From: JAICLL01 sp035252155
GTDB taxonomy: Bacteria; Planctomycetota; Planctomycetia; Pirellulales; JAICIG01
Direction of reading: 5' to 3'
DNA length: 25,628 bases
Assembly (NCBI GenBank): GCA_035252155.1
Contig: DATFDL010000522.1
Location: 1-25,628 of the forward strand
Every line of letters starts with the position of its first letter. Within the stretch, counting starts at the first letter, position 1. Below, one piece after another: positions 16,074 to 23,016 of the stretch. The notes below the pieces were generated by a model, which was not told the DNA's origin, made no database searches, and worked only from the letters and a program-made list of their open reading frames with translations. The position numbers were made by a program, and so were the translations under genes.

Positions 16074-17159
16074 ATGCAGATACCGTTAGTCGATCTTAAG
16101 GCGCAGTATGCGAGCATTCGCGAGGAGGTCGCCGCCGCCATCCAGGCCGTGCTGGACGAGACGTGCTTCATACTTGGTCCGCCGTTGGAGAAGTTCGAGC
16201 GCGCCTTTGCCGAGTTCTGCCGCGCTAAGCATTGTATCGGCGTCGCCAGCGGCACCGACGCTTTGCACTTGGCGTTGCGCGGATTTGGAATAGGCCCCGG
16301 CGACGAAGTGATCGTGCCTGCCTTCACGTTCGTGGCAACGGCCTTGGGAGTAACTTTGGCGGGCGCCACCCCTGTGCTGGTCGACGTCCGCGGCGAGGAC
16401 GCACTAATCGACGCGGACCTGATCGAAGCGGCGATTACACCGCGTACCAAGGCCATCTTGCCGGTGCATCTCTATGGTCGTTGTGCCGACATGCGCTCGC
16501 TTCGCTCGATCGCTGACAAGTGGGGCTTGAAGGTTGTTGAAGATGCCGCCCAAGCGCACGGCGCGCGGGATCATGGCCGCCCGGCTGGGTCGCTGGGCGA
16601 TGCGGCCGCGTTCAGCTTTTACCCGGGCAAAAATCTGGGAGCGTATGGAGACGGCGGTGCCATTACCACCAACGACGACGCGCTGGCGGATCGGCTTCGG
16701 CTGCTGCGCAACTGGGGCTCTCGCAAAAAGTACCACCACGACGAGCCCGGTTTGAACAGCCGCCTTGATACGCTTCAGGCAGCGATCCTTGGCGTTAAGC
16801 TTCGGCGCCTCGCCGATTGGAATGAGCGCCGGCGGCAGCACGCACGAAGCTACGATGGTTTCTTGGCCGGCCGGCATGATTTGCGGCGGCCCGTAGAGCG
16901 CGAGGGATCCGAAAGTGTGTTCCATCTGTACGTCGTTCGAACACAGAACCGCGATCAGGTTCTTAATCGGCTTCATCAAAGGGGCGTGCAGGCGGGCATT
17001 CATTATCCCTTTCCAGTACATCGTTTAGGCGCATACGAGCACTTAGCCGTCGGCCATGCCTTTCCGCAGGCCGAGGCCTGGGCTGCCGAATGCCTCAGCT
17101 TGCCAATGTATGCCGAATTGACTGACGAACAGGTCGACTACGTGGTTCGACAACTCTAA
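16074..17159 (+). CDS. DegT/DnrJ/EryC1-family sugar aminotransferase (WbpE-like)
   Basis: This 361-residue PLP-dependent aminotransferase probably converts the 3-keto sugar made by the upstream dehydrogenase into the 3-amino sugar, with glutamate as the likely donor. The N-terminus IPLVDLKAQYASIREEV is typical. SGTDALHLAL binds PLP phosphate, VEDAAQAHGA contains the Asp that contacts the pyridine nitrogen, and AFSFYPGKNLGAYGDGG holds the Schiff-base Lys186. LRNWGSRKKYHHDEPGLNSR and LDTLQAAIL match the substrate-contact region of the WbpE/WlbC type. The gap upstream (16026-16073) has no clear ribosome binding site. The stop overlaps the next start as TAATG. WbpD-WbpB-WbpE order here gives acetyltransferase first, unlike the enzymatic order, which is common in such loci. 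Confidence 0.92.
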   Translation: MQIPLVDLKAQYASIREEVAAAIQAVLDETCFILGPPLEKFERAFAEFCRAKHCIGVASGTDALHLALRGFGIGPGDEVIVPAFTFVATALGVTLAGATPVLVDVRGEDALIDADLIEAAITPRTKAILPVHLYGRCADMRSLRSIADKWGLKVVEDAAQAHGARDHGRPAGSLGDAAAFSFYPGKNLGAYGDGGAITTNDDALADRLRLLRNWGSRKKYHHDEPGLNSRLDTLQAAILGVKLRRLADWNERRRQHARSYDGFLAGRHDLRRPVEREGSESVFHLYVVRTQNRDQVLNRLHQRGVQAGIHYPFPVHRLGAYEHLAVGHAFPQAEAWAAECLSLPMYAELTDEQVDYVVRQL

Positions 17160-18208
17160 TGGTGCAATCCTCGCATCTGTCTGGTCACCCGCCGTTGGTC
17201 AGCATCATTGCGTCCAGCTATAACCACGAGCGATGGATCGTTGAGACCCTGGAGAGCATCGGCGCTCAAACATTTCGAGATTTCGAATTGGTATACGCCG
17301 ATGATGCTTCGTCGGATCAATCGGTGAACCTTGCCACCGCATGGCTCCGTGACCGACCGTTCGCGGTACAGACTGTCCTACACTCAGAGAACCGCGGCGT
17401 ATGCCGCACCTTCAACGATGCGCTGAAACAGTGCCGTGGCCGTTACCTGCAAATCGTTTCCTGTGACGACATCTTGCGCCCGGAGAAATTGGCGCGGCAG
17501 GTCGACATCCTCGGAAACGCTGACCCCGATGTCGCGCTTGTATATTCGGGTGCTGAAATCATCGACGCCGACAGCGCCGTCGTTAGCAGCAACCATCACG
17601 ATTTATATTGCAAGTTAAGTACTGAGTTGCCAAATCGGCCATTCGAGTGGTTGCTTCGTGGAAACACGATTTCGGCTCCGAGCGTACTGGTCAGGGCAGA
17701 CGCACTGCGGACTGCCGGCGGTTATGACGAGGGTCTTTCCTGTGAAGACTGGGACATGTGGCTTCGTTTGGCGCGAAACTGGCGGTTCGTCTACTCGTCC
17801 TATGTATCCGTCGCCTATCGACTCTTAGGCAACGGTCTTCACACCCGAATACCTCGGGCGGACACGTATTGGACGTTGCGCAAACACGTCGATGCCGAGC
17901 TCGCGCGGTCGGGCATGTTGTGGGTGGTACATTGCCTTTATGAATCAGGAACCTTGACGGACGACATCCGGCACAACTTTTTGGATTGTGCGCGAAGCTT
18001 CGCCGATCTGAGAAGCCTTCGGAATCACTTCATTCGATGGAATGCCCCGCCGTCGCTTTGCAGAAGTCTCATTACGGTCAAGAATGCGCTGAAGCGCGCC
18101 GGAGGGCTGTTGTCTGGAAGCGAACGCTCGGAAGTGGTCATGGCCGAGCCAATCCATGAAATGGCGGCAAGTAGCGTTCCAGCGATGGTCGTGGAGATCG
18201 AGGGCTGA
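17159..18208 (+). CDS. Family 2 glycosyltransferase (GT-A)
   Basis: This 349-residue cytoplasmic glycosyltransferase adds one sugar to the growing chain. The GT-A fold shows PLVSIIASSYNHERWI (12-27), the nucleotide-binding DDASSD (48-53), GVCRTFNDALKQCRGRYL (about 80-97), the metal-binding SCDD (D103, D104) and CEDWDMWLRLARNW (about 193-207), the usual ED-W acceptor-side motif. There is no membrane segment. The start overlaps the aminotransferase stop (TAATG). The C-terminal third (about residues 240-349) is not recognised. G+C is visibly lower than in most of the window: three consecutive lines counted by hand from 17221 give about 52-62%, and 17581-17640 about 43%. This may mean separate acquisition. 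Donor sugar unknown. Confidence 0.88.
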   Translation: MVQSSHLSGHPPLVSIIASSYNHERWIVETLESIGAQTFRDFELVYADDASSDQSVNLATAWLRDRPFAVQTVLHSENRGVCRTFNDALKQCRGRYLQIVSCDDILRPEKLARQVDILGNADPDVALVYSGAEIIDADSAVVSSNHHDLYCKLSTELPNRPFEWLLRGNTISAPSVLVRADALRTAGGYDEGLSCEDWDMWLRLARNWRFVYSSYVSVAYRLLGNGLHTRIPRADTYWTLRKHVDAELARSGMLWVVHCLYESGTLTDDIRHNFLDCARSFADLRSLRNHFIRWNAPPSLCRSLITVKNALKRAGGLLSGSERSEVVMAEPIHEMAASSVPAMVVEIEG

Positions 18209-18213
18209 ATACG

Positions 18214-19050
18214 ATGATGGCGGGCGATACTCTTCCGATTTTGATCAAGGTCTGGGCGGGCGAAGGCCGTCACGATTTGCGGTATATTCGCCGCAGCCTG
18301 CCAAGCTTGCTGGCCAGCGACTTGCCCGACGGGGCGCACGTGGTGATCGTCGACGATTGTAGCACCGACTCGCGGCTGGCGCCGTTTCTGCGCCGTCTGG
18401 CCCAGGCCGACTCGCGAGTTGAGTTGTGGACCAATCCACAACGCATGGGACCGAACCGCGGGCACGTCTACAATGTCGGCAAGCTTTTAGAGCGATTTCC
18501 GTCCGCAGAATGTTTTGCCTTGTGCGATGACGACGTCGTCTATCATCCCGGGTGGTTGCAACGCCTGCTCTGCGTGCGCCGCGAGGCCGAGGTGGCGGGC
18601 ATCCGCGGCGTTTTCACAGCCTTGAATTTCGACATTCGCCCGGCGCTGCAGCGAATCCAGTTGCCGAGCAGCGAGGTGCTCGTCAAAGAGCGGCAAGCCG
18701 CCCTCAACTGGTTGGTGCCGCGCCAGACCTATGACACGGTCGGGCCATTTCGAGACATGGGTTTGGCGTACGATCATGACTACGGGCTGCGGATGTCGGC
18801 CCTAGGGTTGCGGGTGGTATGTCTGGCGCCGAGCTGGGTGCAGAACATCGGCTTCCAAGGCGCATATCAGAGCGACAACAGTCACTGGGCCAAAGACTAT
18901 GTCGGCAAACTCGGCCTGGGGCTGCGGGCCCATTATTTGGCTTGGACCTTGCGCGGCTATGGAGCCGGCGCAATTCTTCTGGCGCGGGGCGCCGGGCGGC
19001 GATTGCAGCGCTCGTTGCGCCGATCAACCGGCGGGGCCACTCACAGATGA
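18214..19050 (+). CDS. Second family 2-like glycosyltransferase
   Basis: This 278-residue GT-A protein has the nucleotide-binding HVVIVDDCSTD (42-52), the switch-like NPQRMGPNRGHVYNVGKL (about 74-91), and the DXD metal site in FALCDDDVVYHPGW (D104-D106). LAYDHDYGLRMSALG (about 188-202) stands where the ED-W motif normally lies, but with an Asp-His-Asp form. It is clearly different from the preceding glycosyltransferase, and the opening LIKVWAGEGRHDLRYIRRSL is unusual for GT2. Two start ATGs are adjacent (18214, 18217), 5 bases after the previous stop. It is followed by an ATGA overlap with the sulfotransferase gene. It probably adds a sugar to the repeat unit; donor and linkage cannot be predicted. 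Confidence 0.83.
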   Translation: MMAGDTLPILIKVWAGEGRHDLRYIRRSLPSLLASDLPDGAHVVIVDDCSTDSRLAPFLRRLAQADSRVELWTNPQRMGPNRGHVYNVGKLLERFPSAECFALCDDDVVYHPGWLQRLLCVRREAEVAGIRGVFTALNFDIRPALQRIQLPSSEVLVKERQAALNWLVPRQTYDTVGPFRDMGLAYDHDYGLRMSALGLRVVCLAPSWVQNIGFQGAYQSDNSHWAKDYVGKLGLGLRAHYLAWTLRGYGAGAILLARGAGRRLQRSLRRSTGGATHR

Positions 19051-20189
19051 TGCGACTGCGACGACTCCTGCGCGATGGGCTGTTTGGATTTGCGCGCAAA
19101 TTTTCACGCACCGACGACGCGCGAGAAATGGCCGCCGGCACATTAACCGGCTTGCTCGACGGACGGCCGCGGCTGGCGTGCTCCAACAGCGCGATGGACC
19201 TCGACGACCTGCCGTATCCCGATCTGGGGCAGCCGCCGCGCGGCATTGCGGCTGGCGATCGCGACGACGTCTTGTTCATCACCGCCCGGTTTCGCAGCGG
19301 CTCGACACTGCTTTGGAATTTGTTTCGCAACCTGCCCGGCGTCACTGCCTATTATGAACCATTCAATGAGCGGCGCTGGTTTGATGCCGCGAAGCGCGGC
19401 GAGCGGATCGATCGAACACATAAAAAAGTCGAGGAATACTGGCGCGAGTACGACGGGCTCGAGGAATTGGGCCGCTATTACTGTGAGTCGTGGATCGAGA
19501 GGCATCTCTTGATGGAGGCTCATTCCTGGGCTCCGGATATGAAACGTTATGTCGAATTGCTGATCGAGCGCGCTCCCGGCCGGCCGGTGTTGCAATTCAA
19601 CCGGGTTGATTTTCGGCTGCCTTGGCTGCGGGCTAATTTTCCGCGCGCCAAAATCGTTCATTTGTACCGGCATCCACGCGATCAATGGTGCTCGACGCTG
19701 ATGGGCATCGATTGCTTTCCGAAGGATGCCGACGCGGCGGGTTTCCCCCGACACGACAAGTTTTATCTGCTGAACTGGGCGCGAGACCTGCATTTTCATT
19801 TTCCGTTTCTCGCGAACTTTCGCAGCCGGCATCCCTACGAAACGTTTTACCTTATTTGGCGGCTGTCGTATTTGTATGGATTGGTCTATGGCGATTACAG
19901 CGTTTGTTTCGAAAAGCTGGTGACGGATACGGAGCGCGAGCTTGTGAGTTTGCTGCGCTTCGCGGGTGTCGAGCAATCGCACGCCGAGCAATTGCAGTCG
20001 CTGATCGAGACGCCAAAGCTGGGGCAGTGGCGGGCCTATGCCGACCATGGCTGGTTCACGGAACGCGAATCGCGCTGTGAGGTCGAAATCCGAGATTTTG
20101 TGGCTCGAAATTGTCCGAGGCACGATTCGTTGTGTTTGGAGCAACTTCATGCGGATTGGTTGCAGCAGGAGAAGGCATGTCGCGTTTGA
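19047..20189 (+). CDS. PAPS-dependent sulfotransferase
   Basis: This 380-residue protein probably transfers sulfate from PAPS to a hydroxyl of the glycan. The 5'-phosphosulfate-binding loop is TARFRSGSTLLWNLF (79-93), and the 3'-phosphate-binding motif is IVHLYRHPRDQWCS (about 203-216) with the expected Arg and a Ser six residues after it. YEPFNERRWFD after the first motif fits the general sulfotransferase fold family. There is no signal peptide or membrane segment, so sulfation should be cytoplasmic, before export. Two tandem start ATGs (19047, 19050) overlap the preceding stop. The 3' end overlaps the GT9 gene by 13 bases. Closest kind: Sulfotransfer_1/3 superfamily; acceptor unknown. Estimated length of the folded domain is about residues 70-330. 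Confidence 0.85.
   Translation: MMRLRRLLRDGLFGFARKFSRTDDAREMAAGTLTGLLDGRPRLACSNSAMDLDDLPYPDLGQPPRGIAAGDRDDVLFITARFRSGSTLLWNLFRNLPGVTAYYEPFNERRWFDAAKRGERIDRTHKKVEEYWREYDGLEELGRYYCESWIERHLLMEAHSWAPDMKRYVELLIERAPGRPVLQFNRVDFRLPWLRANFPRAKIVHLYRHPRDQWCSTLMGIDCFPKDADAAGFPRHDKFYLLNWARDLHFHFPFLANFRSRHPYETFYLIWRLSYLYGLVYGDYSVCFEKLVTDTERELVSLLRFAGVEQSHAEQLQSLIETPKLGQWRAYADHGWFTERESRCEVEIRDFVARNCPRHDSLCLEQLHADWLQQEKACRV
20167..20171 (+). promoter_or_regulatory. Ribosome binding site inside the sulfotransferase gene
   Basis: AGGAG lies 5 bases before the ATG at 20177, within the last codons of the sulfotransferase gene. It fixes the GT9 start and gives a 13-base gene overlap. Confidence 0.6.
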
Positions 20190-21415
20190 CCAAGCCGCTT
20201 CGCTCGCTGGGCAACCTGCTGCGGCTGACGATTGACCACGCGGGCCGGGCCGTCCGCGCGGCTTGGTGCCGTGATGGGGAAGCCGTCGGCGTGCACATCC
20301 GCAGTCTGCTGCTCGCTTGGCTCGACGACATTTCGCAGACGCTGGTGCGGTTGCAATCGGCAACCGGCTGGCGGCGCCTCACAGGTCGGCGAATTGACCA
20401 CATCCTGGTTATCAAGCTCGACCGCATCGGCGACATGGTTACTACGCTGCCGGCGTTCGACGCATTACTCGAAAAATATCCTGGGGCTAAGCTCGACGTC
20501 GTAGGCCATCCTCTACCGCTTCAGCTATTGGCGGGCGATGAACGAATCAACGAACGGATCGACTATTGTTGCTGGCTTTATCATCCGCTGCGGCCGTATC
20601 CGCCAGGCGTGAAGACGCTGGCGCTGGTGGCGCGGCTGATGTGCCGTCGGTATCCCTTGGTGGTCTGTCTGCGTGGGTCGTTTTCGTTTTTGCCGCTGGC
20701 ATTTACCTCGCGCCTCGCAGCGACCAAGTTTATGGAGGGCGAGCCGGTAGTTCGCCGTTACCTGCGAGCGATTGAGGCCGTGGTCGGCCCAGTGAAAGGC
20801 AGCTACCCACGGTTGGCCGTTGATCTGGACGCTCGCAAGTACGCCCGGCATTACTTGACGACGCTGGGTGATTCGGGACCGCGAATCGCGATTCACGCCA
20901 CAGCCAGTGGTGGGGCCAAGATTTGGCCGGCCGAGCGGTTCGCTGCGCTGGCTGACGAGTTGCGTCGCCGGTGCGGCGCCGTCGTCTGCTTTCTCGGCGC
21001 GCCGGCCGACGAATCCGCCATGCGAAAAATCAGCGGCCTGGCGCATTTTGCTCACGTGTATCGCACTAATTTGAAATTGCAACAATCGGTGGCCTTGATC
21101 AGCGAGTGCGATCTGTTCATCGGCAATGATTCGGGCCTGGCCCATGCGGCGGCGGCTGTCGACACACCCTCGGTGGTGATTTGGGGCGCGCCGAACCTGT
21201 CGATGGCCCGGCCGATGGCGCGGCCCGGCGCCTGCATTGTGCTGTATCACGATCTTCCTTGCCGTAGCACCTGCCTCGAGTATCGTTGTCATCACAAGAA
21301 CACTCTGGAGTGCCTGACGCGGACTGAAGTCGACTACGTCATTCAGGCCGCTGAAAAGTTGCTGGAATCTGCGCGTACGAGCAAAGGAGCACTTTCGTGC
21401 GTCCCGTCGATTTGA
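20177..21415 (+). CDS. Family 9 glycosyltransferase (heptosyltransferase-like)
   Basis: This 412-residue GT-B enzyme belongs to the ADP-heptose:LPS heptosyltransferase family and probably transfers a heptose or related sugar. The first domain starts with HILVIKLDRIGDMVTTLPAF (about residues 75-94), the family's signature. The second domain holds AIHATASGGAKIWPAERFAA (about 235-254) and the donor-binding GNDSGLAHAAAAVDTPSVVI (about 316-335). An extra basic N-terminal segment of about 70 residues precedes the fold. A Cys-rich CRSTCLEYRCHHKNTLEC near residue 360 is typical of the family's late region. The start is set by AGGAG 5 bases upstream. Whether the donor is ADP-heptose is not shown: no heptose synthesis genes are in the window. 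Confidence 0.9.
   Translation: MSRLTKPLRSLGNLLRLTIDHAGRAVRAAWCRDGEAVGVHIRSLLLAWLDDISQTLVRLQSATGWRRLTGRRIDHILVIKLDRIGDMVTTLPAFDALLEKYPGAKLDVVGHPLPLQLLAGDERINERIDYCCWLYHPLRPYPPGVKTLALVARLMCRRYPLVVCLRGSFSFLPLAFTSRLAATKFMEGEPVVRRYLRAIEAVVGPVKGSYPRLAVDLDARKYARHYLTTLGDSGPRIAIHATASGGAKIWPAERFAALADELRRRCGAVVCFLGAPADESAMRKISGLAHFAHVYRTNLKLQQSVALISECDLFIGNDSGLAHAAAAVDTPSVVIWGAPNLSMARPMARPGACIVLYHDLPCRSTCLEYRCHHKNTLECLTRTEVDYVIQAAEKLLESARTSKGALSCVPSI
21385..21389 (+). promoter_or_regulatory. Ribosome binding site for a GTG start
   Basis: AGGAG (within AAAGGAGC) lies 7 bases before the GTG at 21397, inside the last codons of the GT9 gene. It is one of the best Shine-Dalgarno matches in the window and confirms the start of the deoxyhypusine-synthase-like gene. 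Confidence 0.65.
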
Positions 21416-22341
21416 AACAGGTCCGCACCGTGCCTTTGGAGGCCCGGCCGAACAAGGTGGCTTTGGACCGGTTCGCCAAGCCGGCGGCTGCGGGCCGCTC
21501 GTTTCGCGAGTTCCTCGACTCGTTGCCCGATATTTTGGCGGGCAACGATTTTCGGCGCATCGTGGCGGCGATCGTCAATGCGCGCCGCGAAAACCGGCCG
21601 GTTGTGTTGGCGATGGGCGCCCACGTCATCAAGTGCGGCCTCAACCCGGTGGTCATCGACTTGATGCGGCGAAGCGTCGTCACCGCCCTGGCGCTCAACG
21701 GTTCGGGAGCGATCCACGATTTCGAAATCGCGCTGATCGGAGAGACTTCGGAAGACGTAGCCGCCGGGCTCAGGGACGGCACATTCGGCATGGTTCGTGA
21801 AACGGGTCAGCTCATGAATGCCGCCATTAATAGGGTGCTGCAATCTCCCGAAAAAGGCATGGGCCGGCTGCTGGCCGAACAAATCGCCGAGCTCGACTTG
21901 CCACAACGGGGCCAAAGCTTGCTGAGCGCGGGACGCGAATTGGGGGTGCCCGTCACGGTACACGTGGCCATTGGCACGGACATTATTCACATGCATCCTT
22001 CGGCCCATGGAGCGGCAATCGGCCAGGCGACTTTCAATGATTTCAAACTGTTGGCCGGTGTGGTGCGCGAGCTAAGCGGGGGCGTCTATTTGAACGTCGG
22101 TTCCGCCGTCGTTTTACCCGAGGTCTTTTTGAAGGCCTTCACGGTCGCCCAAAACCTGGGTGCGGACCTTAACGACTTTGTGACGGTCAATATGGACATG
22201 ACGGCCCATTATCGGCCGAGCGAAAACGTGGTGCGTCGCCCCGCTCATCTGGGCAAGGCGGGTTATACGTTGTTGGGCCGGCACGAAATCATGTTGCCGC
22301 TGCTGGCGCGCGCCGTGGTTGAGTCGCTCTCCGAAGCTTGA
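21397..22341 (+). CDS. Deoxyhypusine-synthase-like (DHS superfamily) protein of unknown function
   Basis: This 314-residue soluble protein resembles the NAD-dependent deoxyhypusine synthase fold, compared from memory of eukaryotic DHS. VVLAMGAHVIKCGLNPVVID and then LALNGSGAIHDFEIAL (99-113) stand where DHS has the Gly-rich, Asp/Glu-containing NAD region. IGTDIIHMHPSAHG (192-205) stands where DHS has its active-site His, and YLNVGSAVVLPEVFLKA (231-247) matches the following Gly-Gly strand. HLGK (284-287) sits where DHS has SWGK with its catalytic Lys, followed by IMLPLLARAV, resembling the DHS end. Bacteria lack the eIF5A substrate, so the reaction must differ. Homospermidine-synthase-like aminobutyl transfer is one family option. 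The gene overlaps GT9 by 19 bases. Function unknown; fold call moderately sure. Confidence 0.62.
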   Translation: MRPVDLKQVRTVPLEARPNKVALDRFAKPAAAGRSFREFLDSLPDILAGNDFRRIVAAIVNARRENRPVVLAMGAHVIKCGLNPVVIDLMRRSVVTALALNGSGAIHDFEIALIGETSEDVAAGLRDGTFGMVRETGQLMNAAINRVLQSPEKGMGRLLAEQIAELDLPQRGQSLLSAGRELGVPVTVHVAIGTDIIHMHPSAHGAAIGQATFNDFKLLAGVVRELSGGVYLNVGSAVVLPEVFLKAFTVAQNLGADLNDFVTVNMDMTAHYRPSENVVRRPAHLGKAGYTLLGRHEIMLPLLARAVVESLSEA

Positions 22342-22348
22342 TCGGTCG

Positions 22349-22984
22349 GTGAAGAAACTGTTGAAACAATTCTGCCGCGGCTTGGCCCTGGTGGGCGCTT
22401 TGCCGCTGGCCTGCTCTTATCGCATGGGCCGATTTCTCTTGGGGGCCGAGCGAGTCTTTCCCGGTTGGTCGCAGGCGTTCAGCTTGCTGCCGGGGCTCAC
22501 CGGCGCCTATCTGCGCCGCGCTTTTTACACACTCGTCCTGCCTGAATGCGCCGGCGGCTCGCATATCAGTTTTGGGACAATCTTTTCGCATTCGTCGGCC
22601 CGCATCGGGCAGGATGTTTATGTGGGAGCGTATTGCGTGCTTGGCGCGGTAACGCTGGAAGCCGACGTACTGATTGGTTCGCACGTGTCGGTAATGAACG
22701 GCAGCCGCCAGCACGGCATTAACCGGCTCGACATTCCCGTCCGCGAGCAACCGGGCTGCTGGCCGCGCGTGACCATCGGCCGCGACACTTGGATCGGCGA
22801 TCGCGCGGTGATAATGGCCGACGTAGGCCGGCACGCTGTAGTGGCCGCAGGCGCTGTCGTGACGCGGCCGGTGCCCGATTACGCCATCGTAGCGGGTGTG
22901 CCGGCCAAGGTCATTGGCAATCGCCGCGAAACCGCGTCCCATGAAGGTCTCTGCCGCGACCTTTCACCATCGATGGCGTCATGA
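22349..22984 (+). CDS. Left-handed beta-helix O-acyltransferase
   Basis: This 211-residue hexapeptide-repeat acyltransferase probably acetylates or otherwise acylates a sugar hydroxyl of the glycan. A hydrophobic N-terminal part (residues 5-45, GLALVGALPLACSYRMGRFL) may attach it to the membrane. Repeat coils follow, such as ARIGQDVYVGAYCVLGAVTL and VTIGRDTWIGDRAVIMADV. The catalytic-type His is in NGSRQHGINR (near residue 127), and the end YAIVAGVPAKVIGNR is standard for the family. It differs from the WbpD-like protein by its N-terminal extension and lack of zinc ribbon. The GTG at 22349 leaves a 7-base gap; a TTG at 22319 in frame would overlap the preceding gene by 23 bases. Substrate unknown. 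Confidence 0.82.
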   Translation: MKKLLKQFCRGLALVGALPLACSYRMGRFLLGAERVFPGWSQAFSLLPGLTGAYLRRAFYTLVLPECAGGSHISFGTIFSHSSARIGQDVYVGAYCVLGAVTLEADVLIGSHVSVMNGSRQHGINRLDIPVREQPGCWPRVTIGRDTWIGDRAVIMADVGRHAVVAAGAVVTRPVPDYAIVAGVPAKVIGNRRETASHEGLCRDLSPSMAS

Positions 22985-23016
22985 GTTTCCGGCTATCGAC
23001 TTGCATGAGATGACGA

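Noticed and set aside
19143..20363. Long open frame on the - strand (406 codons) opposite the sulfotransferase and GT9 genes
   Set aside because: The + strand genes here carry clear family motifs and ribosome binding sites, while the antisense translation has no domain and unnatural composition.
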